A stretch of 48,336 bases of DNA from F23-B02 sp963627445 (GTDB taxonomy: Bacteria > Bacillota > Clostridia > Oscillospirales > Oscillospiraceae): NCBI GenBank assembly GCA_963627445.1, contig CAVGBM010000106.1:1-48336 (forward strand). Reading direction: 5' to 3'. The notes under the pieces are model-generated. The model was given only the letters and a program-made list of their open reading frames with translations. It made no database searches and had not been told where the DNA came from. Shown here piece after piece: positions 32,924-41,013 of the stretch (positions are counted from its first letter, which is position 1; every line of letters starts with the position of its first letter). Both the position numbers and the translations under genes were made by a program.

Positions 32924-34144
32924 TTATATGACGACGGTCGAGCCGTCGGCCTTTAAAAGTACCTGTGCAGGCGGGGTTAGGGATGCAAACTGCATGGGCG
33001 AGAGCACCGCGGCGTAGCTTCCGGCGTTCGTGATGACGAACACATCGCCGCAATTAAGCTTCGGAAGCGCGATATCCTTTGCGATTACATCCGTGCCGGT
33101 GCACAGATTGCCCACAACGGTGACGATCTCGGTCTCAGCGGTATCTACAAGTGGCACAAAGCCGAAGGCATTGCGTCCGGTGTACATAGGCTCGCAATTG
33201 TGCGGGTGCTCAGCATCCGTGTAGCTTTCGACCATTTGCGCCATTGACGGGCGCACAAAGCCGTTGAGCGTATTTGCAAGGATGACGAAGGTCTTGCCGT
33301 GCGAGAGCTTTTTATCCAGCACATGCGTAACATAAACGCCCGCCTTGCCGACGAGGAAGCGGCCGGTCTCGATGAGCACCTGCGCGCTCAGCCTGCTGCG
33401 GTAAACGTCCATGAGCCGTGCCATCTCAGCGCCGAGTGTGACAAGGTCGACGGGGCTGTCGCTTGCAGCATAGGGAATGCCGATGCCCGAGCCCATGTTG
33501 ACAAATTCAAGCTCTGCACCCAGAGCATCCTGCACGCGGCAGGCAAGCTCGAACATTTTGGCGTAGTAGCCCGCGATGAGCCTTCCGTCGAGCTCCTGTG
33601 AGCGGGAGTGGACATGGATGCCGGTGATCTTAATATTCTTCATAGCCTTCCAGTCGGGAAGCTTTTGAAACACCGTGTCCTCGTCGATGCCGAACTTGTT
33701 TGCCGTGCCGACTGCGGCGTCAAAGGTGAAGTTGGGGTTTATGCGCACGCCGATCTCGGCGACGATGCCGTGGCCGGCAGCTAGAGCCTGTATGCGCTCG
33801 ACCTCATTGACGCTGTCGGCAATGATAACGCAGTCGGGGAGCGCAGCGTCGATATCGTGCACACTCTTGCCGGGTGCCGAGTAATAGATATCGTGCCTGG
33901 TAAGGCCGTTTTTCCTGCCCATTTTGACCTCGCGCAGGGACGCAGCGTCAACGCCGATGCCCTCGGAGAGGATGCATCTCAGCACGCCCGGGTGCGGGTT
34001 TGCCTTGGCAGAATATAAAAAGCGCACACCGTCAAAGTTTTTGTGCAGCTTTTCGATGCTGTCAAGTATCGCATTTTCGTCATAAAGATAGAAGCTTTCG
34101 TATTTTTCGGCAAGCCTCGCGGCTGCATTTCGGTCAAAATTCAT
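32924..34144 (-). CDS. Fold-type III PLP decarboxylase (LysA/ornithine decarboxylase family)
   Basis: 406 residues. YSAKANPHPGVLR holds the PLP lysine. GVRINPNF, GIHVHSRSQ, MGSGIGIPY and a C-terminal NLCTGTDVIAKD follow the alanine-racemase-like barrel layout of diaminopimelate/ornithine decarboxylases. The specificity segment reads C-T-G-T-D rather than the C-E-S-x-D of typical diaminopimelate decarboxylases, so the substrate may differ. GGAGGTAAGAGG precedes the ATG at 34144. It is monocistronic. Confidence 0.82.
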   Translation of the reverse strand: MNFDRNAAARLAEKYESFYLYDENAILDSIEKLHKNFDGVRFLYSAKANPHPGVLRCILSEGIGVDAASLREVKMGRKNGLTRHDIYYSAPGKSVHDIDAALPDCVIIADSVNEVERIQALAAGHGIVAEIGVRINPNFTFDAAVGTANKFGIDEDTVFQKLPDWKAMKNIKITGIHVHSRSQELDGRLIAGYYAKMFELACRVQDALGAELEFVNMGSGIGIPYAASDSPVDLVTLGAEMARLMDVYRSRLSAQVLIETGRFLVGKAGVYVTHVLDKKLSHGKTFVILANTLNGFVRPSMAQMVESYTDAEHPHNCEPMYTGRNAFGFVPLVDTAETEIVTVVGNLCTGTDVIAKDIALPKLNCGDVFVITNAGSYAAVLSPMQFASLTPPAQVLLKADGSTVVI

Positions 34145-34172
34145 CCTCTTACCTCCGTTTTCGGTTATTTTC

Positions 34173-34201
34173 ATTATACATTACTGTGCATATCGCTGCA
34201 A
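34173..34201 (-). promoter_or_regulatory. Promoter of the PLP decarboxylase gene
   Basis: Leftward TTGCAG (34196-34201), 17 bp, TATAAT (34173-34178). Confidence 0.65.
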
Positions 34202-34267
34202 GATGTGATTGAAAAAGGTCAAAATCTTTAGCGATTTAAACGGAACGAAAAAAGTTTAAAAAAGGTA

Positions 34268-34296
34268 TTGACTTTTGCGATTAAAAGGAGTAAAGT
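34268..34296 (+). promoter_or_regulatory. Promoter of the aromatic-leader ABC operon
   Basis: TTGACT (34268-34273), 17 bp, TAAAGT (34291-34296). The start near 34303 leaves about 20 nt before the leader peptide ATG and its AGGAGG. Confidence 0.65.
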
Positions 34297-34324
34297 GGCC
34301 TCATTCCGACAGGAGGACAAAGTG

Positions 34325-34405
34325 ATGAAGTTCAACCGATTTTTTATGAACAGCTTTTACTATTACTTTTACTTTAAGAGTAATGGTTGTTTGTGCTGCT
34401 CATAA
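34325..34405 (+). CDS. Phe/Tyr-rich leader peptide (attenuator)
   Basis: 26 residues, starting MKFNRFF and containing FYYYFYF at residues 11-17; in total six Phe and four Tyr, and no Trp. A strong AGGAGG lies 8 bases before the ATG. The last codons (34388-34401) form one arm of an antiterminator. A ribosome stalled on the Phe/Tyr run would leave that arm free; one that reaches the stop would cover it. This is the classical layout of amino-acid attenuation. The peptide itself probably has no function. Confidence 0.8.
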   Translation: MKFNRFFMNSFYYYFYFKSNGCLCCS

Positions 34406-34446
34406 ATCGTGTTGATTTTTGTTTTTGTTTACGAGCCGTGCAGACA
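34388..34446 (+). promoter_or_regulatory. Predicted antiterminator helix
   Basis: TGTTTGTGCTGCTC (34388-34401) pairs with GAGCCGTGCAGACA (34433-34446): 13 of 14 positions, counting G-U pairs. The 3' arm includes the ascending arm of the terminator, so the two structures exclude each other. Confidence 0.65.
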
Positions 34447-34471
34447 ATGTTCTGTGCGGTTTTTATTTTTT
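34436..34471 (+). terminator. Attenuator terminator
   Basis: CCGTGCAGA (34436-34444) with TCTGTGCGG (34451-34459), a 9-bp stem with two G-U pairs, then TTTTTATTTTTT. It lies only 10 bases before the ribosome binding site of the binding-protein gene. Confidence 0.8.
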
Positions 34472-34494
34472 AAAAATTTCAGGAGGAACTCAAA

Positions 34495-35469
34495 ATGAAA
34501 AAGGTAATTGCAATAGTGCTTGCAGTTATGATGCTGTGCGCAGTCACAGCCTGCGGCAGCACCAACGGTAACGGTGGCGGCGAGTCTGCCGACAGCTATG
34601 TCGTCGGTATCTGCCAGCTCGTCCAGCACCCCGCACTTGACGCTGCAACTCAGGGCTTCAAGGATGTCCTGACCGAGACCTTCGGCGACAAGGTCCAGTT
34701 CGAGGAAGGCAACGCTTCCAACGACAGTGCAGCATGCGCCACCATCGTAAACGGCTTCGTTTCCAGCGGCGTTGACCTCATTCTCGCAAATGCGACCGCT
34801 TCCCTGCAGGCAGCCGCTTCCGCTACCGACTCCATCCCCGTTCTGGGCACTGCCGTCACCGAATACGGCGTTGCACTGAGCATCGATAACTTTAACGGCA
34901 CCGTCGGCAACAACATCTCCGGCACCTCCGACCTTGCTCCCCTCGACCAGCAGGCAGACATGATCATGGAGCTGTTCCCTGATGCAAAGAATGTCGGCAT
35001 CCTCTACTGCTCCGGCGAGCCCAACTCCGTATACCAGGCCAAGGTCGTCAAGGACTGCCTTGAGAAGAAGAATGTCAAGGTCGAGGTCTACACCTTCGCA
35101 GACTCCAACGATGTTTCCACCGTCACCTCCAGCGCATGCGCAAACAGCGATGTCATCTACATCCCCACCGATAACACCGCCGCTTCCTGCACCGAGGCTA
35201 TAAACGCAGTGGCTCAGCCGGCAGGCGTTCCCATCGTCGCAGGCGAGGAAGGCATCTGCAAGGGCTGCGGCGTCGCAACTCTCTCCATCGACTACTACGA
35301 GCTCGGCCGCACCACCGGTCAGATGGCCGTCAAGATCCTCAAGGGCGAGTCGAATGTCTCCGAGATGCCCATCGAGTACTACCCCGAGCCTGTCAAGAAG
35401 TACAACGCTGACCTCGCTTCCAAGCTCAACATCACCATCCCCGAGGGCTACACCGCTATCAGCGACTAA
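34495..35469 (+). CDS. TrpX-type ABC substrate-binding lipoprotein
   Basis: 324 residues: lipoprotein signal with VTACG lipobox (Cys20), then a two-lobed ABC_sub_bind (PF04392-like) fold with YVVGICQLVQHPALDAATQGF, VDLILANATASLQAA, VGILYCSGEPNS and VIYIPTDNTAAS. This family serves importers of aromatic amino acids (Trp/Tyr) in Firmicutes. The Phe/Tyr-rich leader upstream fits Tyr and/or Phe as substrate; this is inference. AGGAGG lies 8 bases before the ATG. Confidence 0.88.
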   Translation: MKKVIAIVLAVMMLCAVTACGSTNGNGGGESADSYVVGICQLVQHPALDAATQGFKDVLTETFGDKVQFEEGNASNDSAACATIVNGFVSSGVDLILANATASLQAAASATDSIPVLGTAVTEYGVALSIDNFNGTVGNNISGTSDLAPLDQQADMIMELFPDAKNVGILYCSGEPNSVYQAKVVKDCLEKKNVKVEVYTFADSNDVSTVTSSACANSDVIYIPTDNTAASCTEAINAVAQPAGVPIVAGEEGICKGCGVATLSIDYYELGRTTGQMAVKILKGESNVSEMPIEYYPEPVKKYNADLASKLNITIPEGYTAISD

Positions 35470-35508
35470 TCTTATCCCCAGCAACAATAAATTTTGTGAG
35501 GTAAAGCT

Positions 35509-36474
35509 ATGAACACGGCACTGCTTGCAGCCTTAAGTCTGCCAAATTTGATAACACGAATGCCCGGCGGCGTGGCACAGGGCATAATCTGGGGCATAAT
35601 GGCTCTGGGTGTGTACCTGACCTTCCGTCTGCTGGATATTGCAGACCTGACGGTCGACGGATCGTTTGCTACGGGCGGTGCCGTTACGGTCATGCTCATC
35701 ATCGCAGGCTACCCTGCGTATGTGGCGCTCATCGTTGCGGTCATCGCAGGAATGCTCGCGGGTCTGTGCACGGGTTTTCTTCACACGAAGCTTGGCATAC
35801 CCGCCATCCTTGCCGGTATCCTGACGCAGTTTGCGCTGTACTCTGTTAACCTGCGCATCATGGACATGTCGGCAAACAAGCCCGCGAACCCCGATGTGTA
35901 TAATCTTCTCATCAGCCTGAGAAACATCCCCTCGGCGATAGTCAAGGGTGCGATCTTCGCAGTTGTTATCATCGCCGCACTGTACTGGTACTTCGGCACC
36001 GAGCAGGGCTCGGCCATCCGTGCAACGGGCTCCAACCCCGCAATGAGCCGTGCGCAGGGCATCAATATAAATAACATGAAGCTCATCGGCCTTTCGCTTT
36101 CAAACGGCATGGTCGCCCTGTCCGGCGGCCTCATGGCTCAGTATCAGGGCTTTGCCGATGTCAACATGGGCAGAGGCGCTATCGTCATCGGTCTTGCCGC
36201 TGTCATCATCGGCGAGGTGCTGTGCGACGCTATCTTCCGCAAGGGCAGCCAGTTTTATGTCCGTCTTTCGTTCGTCGTGCTCGGCGGCATAGTTTACTAC
36301 CTCGTCATGGTCGTCATCCTGTGGCTCAAGCTTGACCCGAACGACCTGAAGCTGTTCACAGCCGTCATCGTTGCGGCGTTCCTTGCCGTGCCGTATATAC
36401 GCTCGCAGTCAAAAAGCTCGTTTAAGCTTGCCGGAAAGCAAAGCAAAAAGGAGGCAAATCATGCTGGAACTTAA
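35509..36474 (+). CDS. ABC importer permease (TrpY-type)
   Basis: 321 residues, about 8-9 membrane helices of the BPD_transp_2 type (GIIWGIMALGVYLTFRLLDIADLTVDGSFATGGAV; RATGSNPAMSRAQGININNMKLIGLSLSNGMVALSGGLMAQYQGFADVNMGRG is the ATPase-contact loop region). GTGAGGT precedes the ATG. It overlaps the ATPase gene by 14 bases. Confidence 0.9.
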   Translation: MNTALLAALSLPNLITRMPGGVAQGIIWGIMALGVYLTFRLLDIADLTVDGSFATGGAVTVMLIIAGYPAYVALIVAVIAGMLAGLCTGFLHTKLGIPAILAGILTQFALYSVNLRIMDMSANKPANPDVYNLLISLRNIPSAIVKGAIFAVVIIAALYWYFGTEQGSAIRATGSNPAMSRAQGININNMKLIGLSLSNGMVALSGGLMAQYQGFADVNMGRGAIVIGLAAVIIGEVLCDAIFRKGSQFYVRLSFVVLGGIVYYLVMVVILWLKLDPNDLKLFTAVIVAAFLAVPYIRSQSKSSFKLAGKQSKKEANHAGT

Positions 36475-37255
36475 ATCTGTCTGCAAGACCTTCAATGCAG
36501 GTACGATAAACGAAAAAAAGGCTCTGCAGGATTTGAGCCTTCACCTTAAGCCCGGCGATTTTGTCACCGTCATCGGCGGCAACGGCGCAGGCAAGTCGAC
36601 GATGTTAAACGCCATTGCGGGCGTTTGGCCGGTCGACTCCGGCTCTATCATCATCGACGGCGTTGATGTCACCGGTCAGCCCGAGCACAAAAGAGCGGCC
36701 TACATCGGCCGCGTGTTCCAGGATCCCATGATGGGCACCGCGCCCAACATGCAGATCGAGGAAAACCTCGCTCTGGCACTGCGCAGAGGTAAGAGCCGCA
36801 CTCTCCGCTGGGGCGTTACAAACGCCGAGCGTGAGCAGTACCGCGAGCTTTTGAGCACACTCGCTCTCGGCCTTGAGGACAGGCTGACAGCCAAGGTCGG
36901 ACTTCTCTCGGGCGGCCAGCGTCAGGCTCTGACGCTGCTGATGGCATCGATGCAAAAGCCGAAGCTTCTGCTTCTTGACGAGCACACGGCGGCTCTCGAC
37001 CCGGCCACAGCAGCTAAGGTTCTTGAGCTTTCAGACCGCATCGTCAAGGAAAATAACCTCACGGCAATGATGATAACCCACAACATGAAGGACGCTATCA
37101 AGCACGGCACACGCCTTATCATGATGCACGAGGGACACATCATCCTCGATGTCGAGGGCGAGGAAAAGGCCAAGCTCACAAAGCACGAGCTGATGGACAA
37201 ATTTGCGCAGGTCGCAGGTACTCAGATAGAATCCGATCAAATACTGCTCTCCTGA
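36461..37255 (+). CDS. ABC importer ATPase (TrpZ-type)
   Basis: 264 residues. Walker A GGNGAGKST (about 41-49), Q-loop VFQDPMMG, signature LLSGGQRQALTLLMAS, Walker B LLLLDEHTAALDP and H-loop ITHN are seen. It energises the upstream permease. The ATG at 36461 with AAAGGAGG is chosen; longer in-frame starts lie inside the permease gene. Confidence 0.92.
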   Translation: MLELKSVCKTFNAGTINEKKALQDLSLHLKPGDFVTVIGGNGAGKSTMLNAIAGVWPVDSGSIIIDGVDVTGQPEHKRAAYIGRVFQDPMMGTAPNMQIEENLALALRRGKSRTLRWGVTNAEREQYRELLSTLALGLEDRLTAKVGLLSGGQRQALTLLMASMQKPKLLLLDEHTAALDPATAAKVLELSDRIVKENNLTAMMITHNMKDAIKHGTRLIMMHEGHIILDVEGEEKAKLTKHELMDKFAQVAGTQIESDQILLS

Positions 37256-37272
37256 CAGTTATATATAGCAAA

Positions 37273-37303
37273 AAAGAAGCTTCGGTTTTCCGAAGCTTCT
37301 TTT
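37273..37303. terminator. Bidirectional terminator, ABC importer/M20 peptidase
   Basis: 13-bp stem AAAGAAGCTTCGG/CCGAAGCTTCTTT around a TTTT loop, with a T-rich tail on both strands. Confidence 0.85.
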
Positions 37304-37304
37304 C

Positions 37305-38735
37305 TTATTTATTCATGTTAATTAAGTTTTTGTAGAAGTCGACAGCGCCCTGGAGGCAGTCGCAGGTGATGTTTTCGTTCAAGCCATGCATGCCCTTGAG
37401 TTGCTCGGGGCCGTAGATAACAGGGCCGAAGCGGATGCAGTTCGGGCATATCTCCTGATAAAACCTCGCGTCCGTTCCGCCGGTCATGACATACGGGCTT
37501 GCGGCAAGGCCGGGGAAGGTCTTTTCGATGACGCTCACGGCAAAATGCCAGCCCTCGCCGTGAATGTCGGCAGGCTCGGTGTAGTCCTTGGCGGAGATGA
37601 CCTCGGTCTCAAGTCCGTATTTATCGGCACGCTTTTTAATGAGCCTGAGGCTCTCGTCCATACCCTGATGCGGGATAAAGCGCATATTCGCCCAAACGGA
37701 TGCCTCCGTCGGGAGCACATTGCGGGCATCGGAGCCCGACTGCATGGTAAACGCCACCGTCGTTTGCAGCATTGCGCCCGCCTGCGCCGAGACCATCGGG
37801 AGTACGAGCTTTAAAAGCGGCTTAAACAGCCACATGTTGCCGAAAAGCAGTCTCATGCCGAAGCCCGCGTAGGGTGCAAGCGTTTTAAACATCGCCTCGA
37901 CCTCGTGCGGAAAGCGCTTTTTGAACGGGCTGTGCTTTTCGACGCTGTTTTCAAAGGCGGCAAGCCTTGCTATGGGCGAATTTTGGGGCGGTGCGCTGGA
38001 ATGTCCGCCGCCTGAGCGGGCGGTGAACTTCACATTGCCCTGACCCTTTTCAAACACGCCGAGCATGGCGTAGTTACCCTTGATGCCGCCGACGGGCTCG
38101 GTGACTATGCCGCCGCCCTCGTCGCAGGCTAAAAACGGCGCAACGCCGCGGCGCTTGAGCTCGGCGACTATCTTCGGTGCGCCGTCGCCGCCCCACTCCT
38201 CGGTGCAGGACGAGGCAAGGTACACATCCTGCTCGGGAGTGTAGCCCGCCTCAAGCAGCTCCTCCACGGCCTGGAAGAACGCCATGACGGTACACTTGGT
38301 GTCCGCCGCTCCCCTGCCCCAGACCTTGCCGTCTGCAATATCGCCGGAGAACGGCTCATGCTCCCACACGCCGTCTGCGGGGACGACATCCTGATGGCTC
38401 ATGAGTACCACGGGCTTGGTTGAGCTTTTGCCCTTCCAGTAATACAAGAGATTACCGTCTATCTCGGTTTTTTCAAGCCCTTCGTGCACGAGCGGAAACA
38501 GCTCCTCGAGCAGCTTATGGAAGCCCAAAAACTTCTCTATCTGCGCATCGTTCGGGTCTGACACAGTCTCGTATCTCACCATTTGCGACAGTTTCTTTGC
38601 GTAAAGCTCGGTGCGCTCGCTATCCGGCTGCGGCGTGTAGTCCGACACCTTTTTCGGCATGAGTGCCGTGCGCACAACGGCAACAGCCAGCGGCGAGAGC
38701 GTCGCCGCGGCTATGCCGAGTTTTTTAATCTTCAT
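37305..38735 (-). CDS. M20-family metallopeptidase (PM20D1-like)
   Basis: 476 residues. An N-terminal hydrophobic segment (7-25, possible membrane anchor) precedes the M20 domain: LMSHQDVVPAD (metal His/Asp), WGRGAADTKCTV (bridging Asp), SCTEEWGG (catalytic Glu-Glu), SGGGHSSAPPQNSP and a C-terminal MTGGTDARFY with GMHGLNE. The family hydrolyses dipeptides or N-acyl amino acids. It overlaps the next gene by 4 bases (ATGA) and is the third gene of an operon with two membrane proteins. Confidence 0.88.
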   Translation of the reverse strand: MKIKKLGIAAATLSPLAVAVVRTALMPKKVSDYTPQPDSERTELYAKKLSQMVRYETVSDPNDAQIEKFLGFHKLLEELFPLVHEGLEKTEIDGNLLYYWKGKSSTKPVVLMSHQDVVPADGVWEHEPFSGDIADGKVWGRGAADTKCTVMAFFQAVEELLEAGYTPEQDVYLASSCTEEWGGDGAPKIVAELKRRGVAPFLACDEGGGIVTEPVGGIKGNYAMLGVFEKGQGNVKFTARSGGGHSSAPPQNSPIARLAAFENSVEKHSPFKKRFPHEVEAMFKTLAPYAGFGMRLLFGNMWLFKPLLKLVLPMVSAQAGAMLQTTVAFTMQSGSDARNVLPTEASVWANMRFIPHQGMDESLRLIKKRADKYGLETEVISAKDYTEPADIHGEGWHFAVSVIEKTFPGLAASPYVMTGGTDARFYQEICPNCIRFGPVIYGPEQLKGMHGLNENITCDCLQGAVDFYKNLINMNK

Positions 38736-39424
38736 TTGCTCGCCACCTTATAACGCTTTCTGTACATGAGATAGGCAATGCCGATGGCGATCGCGCCGCT
38801 GGGCAGGATCATGAAGCTCGTCGACGAGGTGAGGCTCGGCACGAGGATAAACAGCAGGCTCATGACCGTCAGCGGGATGACCGCGATCTTCATGTTGTTG
38901 CGGAAATACTTGTACGCCATTGCGCCGAAAAGCGCCGGGACGACATTTTCAAACGCGGGCTGGAGCGCAGGGTCCTGCAAAATCGGCTGCAAGGGGATGA
39001 GCAGCGCAACGCCGAGCGCGAGAACTACGACCGTAACTAGCGACGCAGTTGCGATGGACAGGGTCGAGATTATCTCGTTTTCGGGCGTGCCGGTCTTTGC
39101 GCCGACGATATCGCGCGCGTTGACGGCGCAGGGTATCTTCATGTTTATAAGATTGCCGGTCATGAAGGCAAGGTAGCTGCCGCCGGCACCGAGCATCGGC
39201 GTGTAGACAAGATACTCCGCTATGCAGCTGACAAACCACACGATGCCCACGGCGAGAAACGCCTTGCCAAAGGCGGGCATACTGGGCATTGCGCCGAGGT
39301 ACAGACCCATCACGAACGGTGCACCGATGAGTAGGATAAGCGTAACGATGCAGGCTATCCTGCCGTAAACATGGGTGCGGTCATTGTACTTTTCAAACAG
39401 CTCGTTCTTTTCTTTTTCAGTCAT
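38732..39424 (-). CDS. Membrane protein partner of DUF5058/M20 operon
   Basis: 230 residues, about six or seven membrane helices (IACIVTLILLIGAPFVMGLYL, AFLAVGIVWFVSCIAEYLVYTP, LVTVVVLALGVALLIPL, IAVIPLTVMSLLFILVP). GAGGSYLAFMTGNLINMKIPCAVNA looks like a conserved loop. I do not recognise a named family. AAGGAGGTG precedes the ATG. Its position between DUF5058 and M20 peptidase genes suggests a two-subunit transporter with the peptidase. Confidence 0.7.
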   Translation of the reverse strand: MTEKEKNELFEKYNDRTHVYGRIACIVTLILLIGAPFVMGLYLGAMPSMPAFGKAFLAVGIVWFVSCIAEYLVYTPMLGAGGSYLAFMTGNLINMKIPCAVNARDIVGAKTGTPENEIISTLSIATASLVTVVVLALGVALLIPLQPILQDPALQPAFENVVPALFGAMAYKYFRNNMKIAVIPLTVMSLLFILVPSLTSSTSFMILPSGAIAIGIAYLMYRKRYKVASK

Positions 39425-39438
39425 TTTCCCGCACCTCC

Positions 39439-40203
39439 TTACTTAACAAGTCCGTTTATCACAACGGCGGCCGCCATTGCGATTATCATGCTGCCCGCGA
39501 TGGAGAAGCTCTCCACCCAGGCGGCCTTTTTCTTTTCCGCGAGCCATATAAACACCGCCATCACAGCGCCTGCGATGACCGCAACGGCCAAGGGCAGCCA
39601 GGAGCCTGTGAAGCTGAACATTCCGCCCGCACCGCCGGAGACGAAGCCGCCTATGTAGCTTCCGATGTATGCGCTGACAAGACCGATGAACATGGCGGTC
39701 ATGGCGCTGTCGCCGAAGCCGGGCGCGCCGGTGTTTGCGTTTTTCGGGGTCTTGAGCTTTTTAAGATAGCGCTTGTTGAAAAACACGGAGAACACCATGC
39801 CCCACATGATGCAGAAGCTCATGACGAGCGCGATGGTCGTGAACGCCTGCGCCGTCATTTCGGATGCATTGAGTCCCGAAAGGCCGATAGCCTCGGCAGC
39901 GCCGACGGCGACCTGCGTTTCATAGTGCAGCGCACCGATGACCGAAAGTCTCAGCCACGGCAGCGGAGTTCCCAGGCTGCCGGACAGGGCGATGACGCCC
40001 AAAAGAATGCCCACGCTGGGCAGCACCGCAAATGTCGCACTTGCGGTTATCGTCCGCTTCATTTTCGTTTTGTCCATTCCGATGGCAAGGCCCGCTCTGT
40101 AAGCCCTCACCATGAAAAACACACATACTATGGCGACGAACAAAATTATCCCGCCGCATATCAGATACATTGTCGGGCTGTTGAGCCTTTGAAGTATTGA
40201 CAC
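39439..40203 (-). CDS. DUF5058-family membrane protein
   Basis: 254 residues, about six or seven membrane helices. YLICGGIILFVAIVCVFFMVRAYRAGLAIG, FAVLPSVGILLGVIALSGSLGTPLPWLRLSVIGALHYE and MWGMVFSVFFNKRYLKKL fit the DUF5058 family. The start is GTG with GAGGGTG nearby. First gene of the operon with the membrane partner and the M20 peptidase. A role in moving an amino-acid or peptide conjugate is inferred from context only. Confidence 0.78.
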   Translation of the reverse strand: MSILQRLNSPTMYLICGGIILFVAIVCVFFMVRAYRAGLAIGMDKTKMKRTITASATFAVLPSVGILLGVIALSGSLGTPLPWLRLSVIGALHYETQVAVGAAEAIGLSGLNASEMTAQAFTTIALVMSFCIMWGMVFSVFFNKRYLKKLKTPKNANTGAPGFGDSAMTAMFIGLVSAYIGSYIGGFVSGGAGGMFSFTGSWLPLAVAVIAGAVMAVFIWLAEKKKAAWVESFSIAGSMIIAMAAAVVINGLVK

Positions 40204-40282
40204 CGTATCACCCTCTCTTTAAAATATGTTAACATTTTAGCATAGCCTGCCGCCCGTGTCTATCACTTTGTGATATTATAGC

Positions 40283-40310
40283 AAATCCCCCTCTATCAAG
40301 AGGGGGATTT
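40283..40310. terminator. Hairpin between the 84-aa gene and the DUF5058 operon
   Basis: Perfect 12-bp stem AAATCCCCCTCT/AGAGGGGGATTT, ATCA loop, with short T runs on both sides (TTTG leftward, TTTTGCTTG rightward). Leftward it would end the Nudix-84-aa transcript. Confidence 0.65.
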
Positions 40311-40321
40311 TGCTTGTATTC

Positions 40322-40576
40322 TCACTCAATTTCTAGCTTCATGGGGAGCCAGAAGGTGAAGCCGTAGAGTGCGGTATTGAGGAAGCAGCGAAGATCGTCA
40401 TACCAGACGGCCTTGCCTGCTTTTCTTGCAACGATGAGATACTCGGCAAGGTGCATGCTCAGCAAAATTGCGGGCATTATGGGGTTTTTCTTAAGAACCG
40501 TGTGGGCAAATGCGCCTGCCCAGACGACGAGCACACCCTTGCGTGCGGCGTTCCAGTTGACATTGTTAAGATCCAT
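40322..40576 (-). CDS. 84-aa membrane-associated protein
   Basis: Two weakly hydrophobic segments (about 13-45 and 62-80), starting MDLNNVNWNAARKGVLVVWAG, ending FWLPMKLEIE. It starts directly after the Nudix stop (TAAATG) with AAGGAG upstream, so it is translationally coupled. No known family recognised. Confidence 0.65.
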   Translation of the reverse strand: MDLNNVNWNAARKGVLVVWAGAFAHTVLKKNPIMPAILLSMHLAEYLIVARKAGKAVWYDDLRCFLNTALYGFTFWLPMKLEIE

Positions 40577-40981
40577 TTAGGTTGTCTCCTTATCGTTATT
40601 AATTATTTTCTTTAGTATTTCCTCATCTGCGGGGCAAAAATCGTAATCGCCTATCTCCGCAGGAGTTATCCATTTGATGTCGCAGTGCTCGAGCATCTGC
40701 GGCTCGCCCTCGGCGATCTTGGCGTTAAACAGCGTAAGGCGCACGGTGATATCCGGATACTCATGCACAAGCTCCATGAACACATCGCCCACCGTCACCT
40801 TGACAGCCAGCTCCTCCATGCACTCGCGAACGAGCGCCTGCTGCCTGGTCTCGCCCGGTTCTACCTTGCCGCCGACGAATTCCCACAGCAAACCTCTTGC
40901 CTTGTGCGCCGGTCTGCGGCAGATCATGAACCTGCCGTTTTCCCAAATGAGCGCCGCTGCGACCTCTGTTACATTCATCAT
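40577..40981 (-). CDS. Nudix hydrolase (MutT/NudG-like)
   Basis: 134 residues. The Nudix box GGKVEPGETRQQALVRECMEEL (about 37-58) has the full G-x5-E-x7-RE-x2-EE pattern. CRRPAHKARGLLWEFVGGK and IKWITPAEIGDYDFCPADEEIL resemble MutT/CTP pyrophosphohydrolase-type house-cleaning enzymes. TGAGGT lies before ATGATG. It is 32 bases downstream of the PlsC-like gene. Confidence 0.88.
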   Translation of the reverse strand: MMNVTEVAAALIWENGRFMICRRPAHKARGLLWEFVGGKVEPGETRQQALVRECMEELAVKVTVGDVFMELVHEYPDITVRLTLFNAKIAEGEPQMLEHCDIKWITPAEIGDYDFCPADEEILKKIINNDKETT

Positions 40982-41013
40982 ACCATATACCTCAGCTCAA
41001 GTCACCTATCAAA

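Noticed and set aside
34297..34494. T-box riboswitch upstream of the ABC importer
   Set aside because: The T-box antiterminator sequence (AGGGTGG-ACCGCG type) is absent. A leader peptide and simple competing helices explain the region.
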